The notes below the pieces were generated by a model. That model searched no databases. It was given only the letters and a program-made list of their open reading frames with translations, and was not told the origin of the DNA. Shown here piece after piece: positions 8,771-16,882 of a DNA stretch of 64,000 bases. The position numbers and the translations under genes are program-made. The DNA is from Micromonospora sonchi (GTDB taxonomy: Bacteria; Actinomycetota; Actinomycetes; Mycobacteriales; Micromonosporaceae). Position 1 is the first letter of the stretch. The number at the start of each line of letters is the position of its first letter. The stretch is from the NCBI RefSeq assembly GCF_014646235.1, contig NZ_BMNB01000004.1, positions 62,001-126,000 on the forward strand, given 5' to 3'.

Positions 8771-9646
8771 GTGTATTCCCGTGTTCCGTCCCTCTCCAGC
8801 AAACCCGACCCACTGGCGGTCTTCGGTCGTATCGTCCCCCGCGACCACGCCCTGCTGGCCCTGCTCGCCGAGCACTACCTGCTGTCCACCGACCAGATCA
8901 CCCACGCGTTCTTCGACAACCAACGCACCGCGCAGCGGCGGCTGACGATCCTGCACCGCCTCGACGTGCTGCACCGCTTCGGCCGCAGCGGCGCCCACGG
9001 CCGCTACGGATCCCTGCTCTACACCCTCGGGCCCGTCGGACTGCAACTACACCCGACGAGCTACCACGACCCGAACGGCCCCGGCGGCAAGGCGCCCCGC
9101 AGCTCCCTGGAACGCGCCAAGCGCATCGCCGCCAGCGGCCAGGTCAACCACCTGCTCGGGGTCAACCAGTTCTTCACCGACCTCCTGGCCACCGCCCGCC
9201 GCGCCGACACCGTCCGGCTGTCACGGTGGTGGTCCGAGCAGCACGCCACCATCGTCTACGCCCAGTCCGGCATCCGCCCCGACGGCCACGGCGTGTGGAC
9301 GGTAGGCGACACCGCGACCGGGTTCTTCCTGGAGCACGACAACGACACCGAGAACCTCGCCCGGGTCGTGGCCAAGCTGCGCGGCTACGAACGCCTCACC
9401 ACCTTCGGACCCCGCTACCCGGTCCTGCTCTGGGTTCCCAGCCGACGCCGCGAGGCCAGCCTCCTCGGCGTGCTCGCCGGACTACGCACCGCCAGCCCGA
9501 TCGCGACCGCCGTGCACGGACCCGACCCGGCCGGCCGGGTGTGGACCCTCGTCTCGGACCCCACCCACCGCAGGTACCTGCACGAACTGCCCTGCGACCA
9601 CGGCCCCGACACGATCACCAACCCGCAGCGCTTCGACGACCTGTAG
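8771..9646 (+). CDS. Replication-relaxation family protein
   Basis: The 291-aa product begins at GTG 8771, with AGGAG 10 nt upstream. Residues about 20-85 form a winged-helix-like domain (HYLLSTDQITHAFF, QRRLTILHRL, then a small beta wing). The remainder is a mixed alpha/beta domain with conserved-looking VNHLLGVNQFF and FFLEHDNDTENLARV segments. This arrangement matches the Replic_Relax family, described as involved in plasmid relaxation or replication in actinobacteria. It lies directly downstream of the secretion operon, so it is the best candidate for initiating DNA processing. No classical relaxase (His-cluster) motif is present in the window. Confidence 0.7.
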   Translation: MYSRVPSLSSKPDPLAVFGRIVPRDHALLALLAEHYLLSTDQITHAFFDNQRTAQRRLTILHRLDVLHRFGRSGAHGRYGSLLYTLGPVGLQLHPTSYHDPNGPGGKAPRSSLERAKRIAASGQVNHLLGVNQFFTDLLATARRADTVRLSRWWSEQHATIVYAQSGIRPDGHGVWTVGDTATGFFLEHDNDTENLARVVAKLRGYERLTTFGPRYPVLLWVPSRRREASLLGVLAGLRTASPIATAVHGPDPAGRVWTLVSDPTHRRYLHELPCDHGPDTITNPQRFDDL

Positions 9647-10113
9647 GACTCACACCGCAGGTCAGCGGCACCGACCGCTCGGCGGTGCAGGTCGACTACT
9701 CGCTGCGTCTGTCACCAACCAAGATTGTTTGTGAGAGGCCCGAAGTCTCACAGGGTCGGTGCCGACGACGGCCCAGCGCGGGGCCGGAGCGTCTCACAGT
9801 GCAGGTCAACCCCGTTCTTCGGCGGCCGCGTCGCCGCAGCGGCCTGACAGAACAAGCCGCTACTTTTCACGGCACCAACAGCACCCACATATATCTCCAC
9901 CCGGTTCGGTCCCACCTTCGGAACCACCGCCGCACCCACCGGTGCGCCACGCCCACCCGCCCCATCAGGGCCGGTCGGCACCGCGCCGCGCGGCGACCCC
10001 AGGTCGCACCGCATCACCCCGCACCACACCTCTCCCCTTCGACCGACCCACGTACCCGGTGGGCCGGTCATCTCCGCGCGCCCTGACGCGCGCCCACACC
10101 CCAGGAGGACCCC
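9647..10113. promoter_or_regulatory. Gene-free region with TGTCAC/TCTCACAG sites; candidate origin or promoter
   Basis: No gene is supportable here. Related short sites recur: CTGTCACC at 9709-9716, TTGTGAGA at 9729-9736, TCTCACAGG at 9746-9754, TCTCACAG at 9792-9799 and CTGACAG at 9844-9850. The last is followed by a relatively AT-rich patch with ACATATATCT near 9888-9897. Repeats plus an AT-rich patch after a replication-relaxation gene would suit a promoter, an oriT or a replication origin; sequence alone does not decide. Confidence 0.45.
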
Positions 10114-10830
10114 ATGGCCAAGAACCCGGCCCGCAAGGCCACCCCACCGGCTGCCACGCCGACGCCGACGGTCAGCACCATGATCGTCTGCGTTCCGGAC
10201 GACCTGCCCCGTGAGTCCCTGACCGCACACCAACTCGACCGCCACTTCGGCGTGCAGGGCAATCTGTCGCCCCGGTTCTGGGCCAGCCCCGCCATGTACC
10301 TGTGGCAGCGCGGCCAGATGTTCGGACTGCGCAAGGGCCGTCCCGCCTACTGCGCCGGTGGACCGGTACAACTGCTCGACCTGCACGGCATGCGCCACGC
10401 CGCCAGCGTGGGAGCGGCCATCCGCCACCAACTGTTCAGCCAGGTCGTGCACGGCACCAGGCCGGCCACCCCGTGGCACGTCTACGAGACCCGCCACCTG
10501 GCGGACCCAACCAAGTACCCCTACGACACGGCAGCGGCGGACTTCCACCATCAGCCCCGGGTCAACGCGATCCGGATGCACAACGCCGCCACCTACGGCA
10601 CTGGGCAGATCGCCCTCGGCGAACTGGAGATGTACCAGGCCGGCTCCATGGCCTACCAGCACCACAGCGCGCTCACCGCGGTCGCGGCCGACGCGCTGAT
10701 CACCATCGAGGGAGCCAAGCTGGCCCCGGCCAGCGACGCCATGGCCGACCGGGTGACCTACCTCGAACAGGCCCACCGCCTGCTCGCCGGTATCGACCCC
10801 AATCAGCGGCTCCTCGCCGTCGCGCTCTGA
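10114..10830 (+). CDS. Unrecognised 238-aa element protein
   Basis: I do not recognise a family. The N-terminal 25 residues are Lys/Ala/Pro/Thr-rich and probably disordered. The rest looks globular, with many His and Tyr residues and no membrane span or signal peptide. CAGGAGGACCCC just upstream gives a strong ribosome-binding site for the ATG. The segment YLWQRGQMFGLRKGRP recalls a DNA-binding winged motif but is not diagnostic. It is the first gene of the accessory train and is followed 28 nt later by another unknown gene with its own ribosome-binding site. Confidence 0.65.
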   Translation: MAKNPARKATPPAATPTPTVSTMIVCVPDDLPRESLTAHQLDRHFGVQGNLSPRFWASPAMYLWQRGQMFGLRKGRPAYCAGGPVQLLDLHGMRHAASVGAAIRHQLFSQVVHGTRPATPWHVYETRHLADPTKYPYDTAAADFHHQPRVNAIRMHNAATYGTGQIALGELEMYQAGSMAYQHHSALTAVAADALITIEGAKLAPASDAMADRVTYLEQAHRLLAGIDPNQRLLAVAL

Positions 10831-10858
10831 CGCCGGCCGAGACAGGAAGGACACAGCC

Positions 10859-11299
10859 ATGGGCCGCGTCATGTTCCTGCTCGACGAGGTCGAGCAACTC
10901 GCCGACGCCTGCCTCCGCGCCCAGCGCCGGGGCACGGCCAACCGCGAGGCATCACACCCGGCGCCACCGGCGCTCAGTGTGATGCACGACGAGTTCCACC
11001 AGATTTACCTGTCCGGCACCAGCACCTCCGTGGGCTTGAACCACCGCCTGCGGCCCGTCACCTGCAGCCTTCTGGGCTGGCAGGAGACACCGGTGCTAGC
11101 CGGCGAGCTCACCGGCAGGCGCTACCGACGGCTGTACCCGGGTCGTCTCGGCGACATCCCGCTACGCGGGCCGGAGAGCGACCTGCTCCACCTCATCCAG
11201 TCCGGCGTCAACGCCGGCTGGAGCACCTTCGTCGTCGACTACGTCGACGGCACCGTCATTGCCGGTGTCGGCCGCGGGCGCTTTCGCGCCTCGCACTGA
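10859..11299 (+). CDS. Unrecognised 146-aa element protein
   Basis: No family is recognised. The start is supported by CAGGAAGGACACAGCC upstream of the ATG. The protein is soluble, has an acidic N-terminal helix (FLLDEVEQLADACLRAQRRG) and ends in an alternating beta-like pattern (TFVVDYVDGTVIAGVGRG). It is probably co-transcribed with the preceding gene. Confidence 0.6.
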   Translation: MGRVMFLLDEVEQLADACLRAQRRGTANREASHPAPPALSVMHDEFHQIYLSGTSTSVGLNHRLRPVTCSLLGWQETPVLAGELTGRRYRRLYPGRLGDIPLRGPESDLLHLIQSGVNAGWSTFVVDYVDGTVIAGVGRGRFRASH

Positions 11300-11741
11300 C
11301 ACCCTGCGGAACCGATCGGGCCAGCAGCCGCCATCCCTGTACCCGAAGGATGCGCGCTGCTGCCCGGTCGGCCCCGCCACCACCGCAGATCCAGCGGGCT
11401 ACCGCGATCGCCAGAGGTCCCGGACCAGCGGGCGATTCCTACGGACGGTGTTCGCCGAGTACCTCGGCCGCGACCCGCCGACCCAGGTTCGTTGCCTCGG
11501 ACATCAGGCTCCAGTCCTCGTACCTCAGGCGCCGCGCCTGGCGTGTGATCCGCCGGCCGCCTCAGGCAGGGGCACCCATTGCGCCACCGGCCGGCGACAC
11601 GGCCGCCCTTCCCTCTTCCACGGCCACCACCGGCAGCGACACCCGCGAGCGCCGGTCACCTGCCGCCGGTCACCCCCATCGAAGCCGACGGCGATCAAGT
11701 CCTGGCCGCCGATATCACCCTGTCTGAAGGGACAACACACC
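11300..11741. other. 442-nt gap without a supportable gene
   Basis: Open frames across this stretch read as arginine/proline-rich shadow translations without ribosome-binding sites. The end provides CTGAAGGGACAACACACC, a ribosome-binding site for the gene at 11742. The gap may be a decayed gene or a long leader. Confidence 0.45.
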
Positions 11742-12839
11742 ATGATCCAAGTTCCGATCTGCCCTGTCTGCCACGAGCCGGTGGTAGACCAGCCCGCCGA
11801 AAACTGGACCAGCGCCTACCGCAGCGGCGGCACGTGGTGGCACCTCGCGGACAACCGGCCCATCTGCCCAGACGCGGACGGCAACCTCTCCCCGGCGGCC
11901 TTCGTCGAGGACCAACTGCGGATCGACAGCGCAACCAGCGCCTGGATCAACACGATGACCGACCTGTTCGCCCTCAACGGCTCCTCCACCCCCGCCCGAC
12001 TGGGCAGCGCCATCGCCGCCGCCGAGCACCTGAACCGGTGGCTACACACGGCCACCGGGCCCTTCAGCGCGCTGCTAAGCCTGCCCAACGCCGCCGACGT
12101 CGCCTCCCTGCTCGGATACCTGCACCGCACCAACCGGCTCCTCGCCCGGGTGCACGCACAGACCGGGTCCTACCTGCTCGACCAGGCCCGGCAGACCCAG
12201 TTCACCGGTCTCGACGACGACAACGAAGAGGCCATCGACGCCGCCGCCGACATCCACGTGTGGCTGCGCGACGCCGCCGATTGGTCCGCCCAGTCGGCGC
12301 AGGCGACCGGCGCGGCCTGGTCCCTCATCCGTACGCTCGCCACCCTGAACGGAGCAACATCTGGAACGCGAGCCGACGAGCAGCGACCCGGCGGGAACAG
12401 TGCGAGCCCGGCCGTAGCGCAGGTGCCGCGGGAACTGTCTCCCGAGCACCTGGGTGAACTCGTCGGATCGGCGTTCGGCGACGAGGCCGGCTTCACCCCG
12501 GAGCTGACCCACAGCGCCGCGCGGATCCTCGGAACCACCGCCAGCTACCTGGCCAACTGCCTCGGCCCGGCCCGATCCGCCGCCATCCCCACCCCGCACG
12601 ACCTCGCCGATCTCACCACCTCCCTGACCTACCTCACCCACACCCTCATGGGCGGGCTCCAGCACCTCGCCGACAGCCCACGCGGCAGCGAGAGCCACGG
12701 CCTCGACGACGCTGACGCCACCGCGATCCGGGCATCACTCACCGACGCCGTCGTTGCCCTGCGCTTCGCCGCGAGCAACCTCGCCACCGTCTCCCACACC
12801 GCCGCCGCCCCAGAACAGCAGAACGAGGAGCAACGGTGA
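11742..12839 (+). CDS. Unrecognised 365-aa protein with N-terminal CxxC zinc-ribbon-like start
   Basis: The protein opens with MIQVPICPVCHEPV, a CPxC pair, and has another Cys near residue 46 (RPICPDADG); this could be a small metal-binding module. The rest is predominantly helical and Ala/Leu-rich. Around residue 205 there is a low-complexity Gly/Ser/Arg break separating two helical halves. No membrane span is evident. The ATG at 11742 is chosen because the longer frame upstream is compositionally non-coding and AAGGG lies before it. The stop overlaps the next GTG (GTGA), so the two are coupled. Confidence 0.65.
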   Translation: MIQVPICPVCHEPVVDQPAENWTSAYRSGGTWWHLADNRPICPDADGNLSPAAFVEDQLRIDSATSAWINTMTDLFALNGSSTPARLGSAIAAAEHLNRWLHTATGPFSALLSLPNAADVASLLGYLHRTNRLLARVHAQTGSYLLDQARQTQFTGLDDDNEEAIDAAADIHVWLRDAADWSAQSAQATGAAWSLIRTLATLNGATSGTRADEQRPGGNSASPAVAQVPRELSPEHLGELVGSAFGDEAGFTPELTHSAARILGTTASYLANCLGPARSAAIPTPHDLADLTTSLTYLTHTLMGGLQHLADSPRGSESHGLDDADATAIRASLTDAVVALRFAASNLATVSHTAAAPEQQNEEQR

Positions 12840-13183
12840 CCGGCGGCAGCACCCCCACCGACGATGCCGATACGACCCCACACGGCTTGACGGTGGTGGA
12901 CCGGAGCTTCGGCGAACGCGGGGGAGGCTACGACCTCACCGAGATCCGCCGCACCGGCAGCGGCCACCGACTGCGGGTCCGGATCCACCGCGACCCCTAC
13001 CTGCGTCAGAGCCACGCCCTCGTCGAGGTCCTCACCCCCGCCATGACCTGGACCGCACTCGCTGACGAACCCCCCTCGGCCTGGCACCCTGCCACGCCGT
13101 ACCGCAGCACCAGCCCGACACCGCTGGAGAACCTCGCCGAGCGGCTCTTCCAGCGGGCCGTCGCCATCCTTGACCCCGAGTAG
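12836..13183 (+). CDS. Unrecognised 115-aa protein, coupled to upstream gene
   Basis: No family is recognised. Start GTG at 12836 overlaps the previous stop. The sequence looks like a small beta-rich domain (YDLTEIRRTGSGHRLRVRIH) with tryptophans at about 63 and 75. It has no membrane span. Coupling implies a fixed stoichiometry with the CxxC-headed protein upstream. Confidence 0.6.
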   Translation: MTGGSTPTDDADTTPHGLTVVDRSFGERGGGYDLTEIRRTGSGHRLRVRIHRDPYLRQSHALVEVLTPAMTWTALADEPPSAWHPATPYRSTSPTPLENLAERLFQRAVAILDPE

Positions 13184-13201
13184 GTCAACAGCCCCTCAAC
13201 A

Positions 13202-13231
13202 GGGAGCACCGGCTTCGGGAGCGGTGCTCCC
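13202..13231 (+). terminator. Perfect 10-bp hairpin
   Basis: GGGAGCACCG at 13202-13211 pairs with CGGTGCTCCC at 13222-13231 around a 10-nt loop, just after the stop of the preceding gene. It is a likely intrinsic terminator without a clear U-tract. Confidence 0.65.
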
Positions 13232-13331
13232 GCAATGACCAGGGCGCGAAGCGCGCACCGTGGTCCGTTCCCGACATCCCACAGCACGCTAGCTCCGGCC
13301 GATGCCCGGCCGAACACGCGCCCACCGCGCG

Positions 13332-13361
13332 CCCGGGCGCGGCCATGTGGCCGTGCCCGGG
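13332..13361 (+). terminator. GC-rich hairpin before the next small gene
   Basis: CCCGGGCGCGGCCA at 13332-13345 pairs with 13348-13361 with one mismatch and a 2-nt loop, followed by TGCCTTGTCT. It lies only 24 nt before the next GTG, so it could be a terminator or a leader structure affecting translation. Confidence 0.5.
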
Positions 13362-13384
13362 TGCCTTGTCTGAAAGGTCCCGCC

Positions 13385-13651
13385 GTGGTTTCCACCTCAC
13401 CCAACGCCGAACAGCTCGTCGAGCGGCTGAACGACATCATCCGCCGCCACCGCGACGAACCCGCACTGGGCCAACCCGTGCTGATCGACCTCGGCGAACC
13501 TGTCCCCATCTCCTACGTCGAACTGGCGGACCTCACCGAGCAGTGCCGACAGACCGACTGCCACTGCGCCTACGGCCCGCAGAACCCTCCCGCCGACGCG
13601 CCCACGCAGGGCGTCCACCTCGCGGTCGTCATCGGCGGCCACTGGGACTGA
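13385..13651 (+). CDS. Unrecognised 88-aa protein
   Basis: A small acidic protein starting at GTG 13385 with GAAAGG upstream. It contains a run QCRQTDCHCAY with three cysteines near residues 55-63, possibly a metal site. No family is recognised, and no signal peptide or membrane span is visible. Confidence 0.55.
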   Translation: MVSTSPNAEQLVERLNDIIRRHRDEPALGQPVLIDLGEPVPISYVELADLTEQCRQTDCHCAYGPQNPPADAPTQGVHLAVVIGGHWD

Positions 13652-13782
13652 ACCGCCACGAACGCGGGCGACGCGACCCCGTTCCGGCACCACCTCACCC
13701 TTGCCTACCCGCACCTCACCGCTGCCCCGGCGCCAATGCCCGGCGTCTGGGCCTTTGCCGTACCGGATGGAAGGAAACCCTG

Positions 13783-14124
13783 ATGGCAACCACGATGACC
13801 GTCGTCGTCACTGACGACCTGGACCACAGCACGGACAACGTCGGCACCTACCGCTTCGCCCTCGACGGCGTCGTCTACGAGATCGACCTCGCCCCGCACA
13901 ACCTGGCGCGGCTAAGGGAGGCGCTCGCCCCGTACAACGCGGCCGGCCGCCGGCTCCCGAAACGCGCCGCGACGCGCAGCAGCGGCGTCCGCGACAGCCG
14001 CCGCGCCGCCGCCGAGGTCCGTGACTTCTGGGCCACCCACCAGAAGCAGCTGGGGCTGCCATCGCACCGCAGCCACGGCCCAATTCCCCACACGGTCCGC
14101 GCCGCCTACCGCGCCGCCCACTGA
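13783..14124 (+). CDS. lsr2: Lsr2-like nucleoid-associated protein
   Basis: The 113-aa protein matches Lsr2 in layout. The N-terminal dimerisation part has TVVVTDDLDHS, then YRFALDGVVYEIDL and ARLREALAPY. An Arg-rich linker follows, then a helical C-terminal region with EVRDFWATH ending in HTVRAAY. Lsr2 binds AT-rich DNA and silences foreign genes in actinobacteria. The canonical RGR-type AT-hook near the C-terminus is not evident (HRSHGP at that place), so DNA preference may differ. GGAAGGAAACC supports the ATG at 13783. An element-borne copy suggests self-silencing or host interference. Confidence 0.8.
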   Translation: MATTMTVVVTDDLDHSTDNVGTYRFALDGVVYEIDLAPHNLARLREALAPYNAAGRRLPKRAATRSSGVRDSRRAAAEVRDFWATHQKQLGLPSHRSHGPIPHTVRAAYRAAH

Positions 14125-14150
14125 CCTTCACCGCAAGGAGAACGAGAGAC

Positions 14151-14549
14151 ATGCGCGCTATCGATGCGCTGCCGCGACCGGCAGGCGAGTTCCACACCAT
14201 CCCCGCGACCGTGACCGTCGGCGAGTCCATAGTCGTTTCCTGGTACCGGGAGATCGCGACCGACGTCGCGACCTCCGTCGGCCAGCCCTTCGACCACGCC
14301 GAGTATCTGCTGCACCGGCACCCGGGCGCCTTCGCCCCGTACCTGCTGTATGGGTGCTTCTCCATCGCCGGCCGCACGGTGGCTGTCTCGGTGCTGTGGG
14401 ACGACCTGTGGCGCGAACCCGGCTACGCCCTGGCCGTCGACGGCCAGCCGGTGCCCCTGGACACCACGAGCACCGCTCGTCCCGCGGCCGTCATCGCCTA
14501 CGCCGCCTGGCAGGCCATCCTCACCCCCGCGACCCGGCGGAACCACTGA
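14151..14549 (+). CDS. Unrecognised 132-aa protein
   Basis: Starts at ATG 14151 with AAGGAG 12 nt upstream, 26 nt after the Lsr2-like gene. No family is recognised. It has a hydrophobic beta-rich core (YLLYGCFSIAGRTVAVSVLW) and a C-terminal helix. The stop (TGA) overlaps a following ATG (TGATG). Confidence 0.6.
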   Translation: MRAIDALPRPAGEFHTIPATVTVGESIVVSWYREIATDVATSVGQPFDHAEYLLHRHPGAFAPYLLYGCFSIAGRTVAVSVLWDDLWREPGYALAVDGQPVPLDTTSTARPAAVIAYAAWQAILTPATRRNH

Positions 14550-14611
14550 TGGACCACCGCTACTTCGACCCGGCCCGGTGGCCGAGGGCGGTGGCCAATG
14601 CCCACTGCTGA
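14549..14611 (+). CDS. Possible 20-aa coupling ORF
   Basis: ATG 14549 shares a base with the upstream stop and encodes 20 residues, ending inside the start region of the next gene (ATG 14598). It may only maintain ribosome flow between the two flanking genes. Support is positional, not compositional. Confidence 0.3.
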   Translation: MDHRYFDPARWPRAVANAHC

Positions 14612-14990
14612 CTACGAGCCGGCCCGGGGCAACACGGCCGTGTTCTCCGGCCGGTGGCTGCGCTACGAGCCGGTCCCCGGCTTCCACCGCTACCACGAGG
14701 GCTACCGGGCCACCGTGCTCGGCTGGTGGAACGGCGCCTGCGAGTTCACCCTCGACCGCGAAGCCGTGACGGCCCTGGCCCAGACGTTCACCGCGATGGC
14801 CAACTACGTGGGCGGGGACTGGCGCACCGTCGACTTCGACGGCCGCATCCTCACCATCGCCCGGCCGGCATCCCTCGGCGGCGGCGTCCACCTCGCCCAT
14901 CCCACCGACGGGCGCTACCGCATCGGCTGGGGCCTGCCCTGGCGGCCCATCGACCCCCGCCGCTGCGACCGCATCTTCGGCCAACCATAA
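14598..14990 (+). CDS. Unrecognised 130-aa protein, paralogue of the first half of the 20678 gene
   Basis: The C-terminus DGRYRIGWGLPWRPIDPRRC, followed by DRIFG, aligns by eye with VGRYVICGWRWEWQAVDPAD, followed by CDRVAG, in the product of the gene at 20678. The N-terminal FSGRWLRYE likewise parallels FAGEWSAYE. The two therefore form an element-specific family. The protein is about 130 aa, tryptophan-rich, soluble and of unknown function. Translation probably depends on coupling, because no strong ribosome-binding site precedes the ATG. Confidence 0.6.
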   Translation: MPTADYEPARGNTAVFSGRWLRYEPVPGFHRYHEGYRATVLGWWNGACEFTLDREAVTALAQTFTAMANYVGGDWRTVDFDGRILTIARPASLGGGVHLAHPTDGRYRIGWGLPWRPIDPRRCDRIFGQP

Positions 14991-15148
14991 CCCCCACGGC
15001 CCACCCGCGCGGGCGTGAAGGCCCTACCGCAAGCGTCAACGGCGTCCCGAGATCCGGTCACCGCACTTGATCACGGGGCGCCGTCGAAGCGTGCATCAGT
15101 GCACGCCACACCACCACGGACCGACCAACGACCAACGAGGAGGACACG

Positions 15149-16024
15149 ATGGACAGCGAACCGGAGCAGACCGGCACGCCCAGCGCGCTCGACCGGATCA
15201 CCGCCGCTCTGGCGGAACTCGGCCAGGACACCGCCGCCGCGATCGCCCAGCAGGCCGGGGTGGGCTACTCCACGGCCACCAAACGCCTGCGCCTGCTGGA
15301 GAAAGCCGGCCAGGCCGAGGCGTTCCGCGCCGACGACGGGCGCACGCTCTGGCGGCGGCCGGCCAACGCGACAGCCAGCGGCGACAGCGACGACCCGCCG
15401 CACGCCACCACGAACGCCACCGACCCAGATCCCGACAACCCGGACGAGTCCCCCGCGCCGGAGCAGGACACTGGCACCACGGTGCCGACAGGGCCGGAAG
15501 GCGTGCCCACTGGCGACCTCACCGACGGTGTGACATCGCCGGCCGGCCAGGATCAGCCGTCAACGCAGGACGCGCCACCTCGGCCGGACGACAGCAGCAG
15601 CGAACAGGCCACGACCGAGCCCGACGGCGACGCCACCCCGGCTCGAGCCGAGGACGGAGCCGCCGCAGAGACCCATGGTCAGGCGGATTCCGGTCAGGAC
15701 CTCGACCCGGCGGGCAGCGACGACGCGGTCATGGCCAACGACCCAGAAGATGCCGCGAACGCGCCGACCGGCGGGAAGCCCCGCCGGTCCAAGGGCACCC
15801 TGCGCGGGGCCATCCGCGATGTGTTGGAAGCCCACCCCGGCCAGCCGTTGCGGACCAGCCAGCTCTGCAAGGCCATTGACGCGGCCAACGAGGGCAGCGG
15901 CTCGGCGAAGGCCAGCGCGGGCGCGGTCGTCAACGCCGTGCACAAGCTCGTCGCCGACGGCGTGGCCGTCCATGTGGTCGAGAGGCCGGCGGCCTTCCAA
16001 CTCGCCGCGAAGACCGACGACTGA
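15149..16024 (+). CDS. Two-domain winged-helix regulator with acidic linker
   Basis: The 291-aa protein has a winged-helix domain at about 8-70 (DTAAAIAQQAGVGYSTATKR then GRTLWRRP as the wing). A long low-complexity acidic Asp/Pro/Thr/Ala linker spans about 73-205. A second winged-helix-like domain at about 210-290 contains LRGAIRDVLEAHPGQPLRTS and KLVADGVAVHVV. The layout suggests bivalent DNA binding or bridging by a flexible tether. AACGAGGAGGACACG upstream is a strong ribosome-binding site. The family is not identified precisely; the N-terminal part resembles MarR/HTH_20-type domains. Confidence 0.65.
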   Translation: MDSEPEQTGTPSALDRITAALAELGQDTAAAIAQQAGVGYSTATKRLRLLEKAGQAEAFRADDGRTLWRRPANATASGDSDDPPHATTNATDPDPDNPDESPAPEQDTGTTVPTGPEGVPTGDLTDGVTSPAGQDQPSTQDAPPRPDDSSSEQATTEPDGDATPARAEDGAAAETHGQADSGQDLDPAGSDDAVMANDPEDAANAPTGGKPRRSKGTLRGAIRDVLEAHPGQPLRTSQLCKAIDAANEGSGSAKASAGAVVNAVHKLVADGVAVHVVERPAAFQLAAKTDD

Positions 16025-16043
16025 TCCCACACCCCGTGGTAGC

Positions 16044-16084
16044 CCGGGGTGGGCGTCGAACTTGGCGGCTCACGCCCACCCCGG
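16044..16084 (+). terminator. Perfect 13-bp hairpin
   Basis: CCGGGGTGGGCGT at 16044-16056 pairs with ACGCCCACCCCGG at 16072-16084 around a 15-nt loop, 20 nt after the stop of the two-HTH regulator. Likely a terminator. Confidence 0.7.
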
Positions 16085-16114
16085 TGCTCCTTCAGATCCA
16101 AGGAGCGATGCCGA

Positions 16115-16792
16115 GTGTCTCACCTGTACTCCTACCTGACGGCGGCCGGCGGTGTCCTCGCCGGCCTCGCCGCCGCAGCGGCCCTGCTCATGCGGCAGCG
16201 GCGAATCATCCACCACCAGCGACGGGCCCTAGCCGACCGCGATCGGGACCGGTCCTACTGGCATCACCTGGCCACCCACAGCGACACCAGTGACCTGCCG
16301 AACCGGCGAGCCCTGCGAAACCTGCTCGAGGCCATGTTCTCGCTCGGGGAGCCGCTCGGGCTCGTCCTGATCGACCTCGACCGGTTCAAACAGGTCAACG
16401 ACACCCACGGCCACGAGGCCGGCAACGACCTGCTGTACGAGGTCGGCCAGCGTCTGGTCACCATCGGGCCACCGGTGGCCCTGGCTGTCCACCTGTCCGG
16501 CGACGAGTTCGCCCTCGTCGTCCACGGCGACCACGACGACGTCGAGACCGCCGCCCAGGCCGCTCACCGACGCGTCGCGGACAGCCCGTACAACATCGAA
16601 GGCCAGCGGATCGCGATCACCGCCAGCGTCGGCTACGCCGCCGCCGAGCCGCACATGCTGCCCCGCGACCTCCTCCACGCCGCCGACCAGGCCATGTACC
16701 TGGCCAAACGCACCCCCGGCAGTGCCCACGCCCACGACCCCGGCCACGACCCGACCCCGGACGGCGGCACCCGCTACCGCGACCTGCGGTAA
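16115..16792 (+). CDS. Membrane-anchored GGDEF diguanylate cyclase
   Basis: The 225-aa protein starts at GTG 16115 with AAGGAG about 9 nt upstream. One N-terminal membrane helix (about 5-24) is followed by a short coiled basic segment and a full GGDEF domain: LPNRRALRNLLE, VLIDLDRFKQVNDTHGHEAG, the signature SGDEF and the C-terminal ADQAMYLAK. Ser replacing the first Gly of GGDEF is found in active cyclases. No EAL domain or RxxD inhibitory site is obvious. The enzyme would make c-di-GMP from two GTP at the membrane. In Streptomyces c-di-GMP controls development, so the element may adjust the host life cycle. Confidence 0.85.
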   Translation: MSHLYSYLTAAGGVLAGLAAAAALLMRQRRIIHHQRRALADRDRDRSYWHHLATHSDTSDLPNRRALRNLLEAMFSLGEPLGLVLIDLDRFKQVNDTHGHEAGNDLLYEVGQRLVTIGPPVALAVHLSGDEFALVVHGDHDDVETAAQAAHRRVADSPYNIEGQRIAITASVGYAAAEPHMLPRDLLHAADQAMYLAKRTPGSAHAHDPGHDPTPDGGTRYRDLR

Positions 16793-16826
16793 CCCGCTCC
16801 ACCGACAAGCCCTCTGCAACCCCCTG

Positions 16827-16858
16827 GAGCCCCGCAGGCCAGCCAGCCTGCGGGGCTC
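16827..16858 (+). terminator. Perfect 13-bp hairpin
   Basis: GAGCCCCGCAGGC at 16827-16839 pairs perfectly with 16846-16858 across a 6-nt loop, 34 nt after the GGDEF gene. Likely a terminator. Confidence 0.75.
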
Positions 16859-16882
16859 ACGCACGTCAAGGAGCCGACCACC

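Noticed and set aside
11259..11741. N-terminal extension of the 11742 gene by 161 codons
   Set aside because: The added residues are Arg/Pro/Ser-rich with no domain, and the ATG at 11742 has its own ribosome-binding site before a plausible CxxC start.
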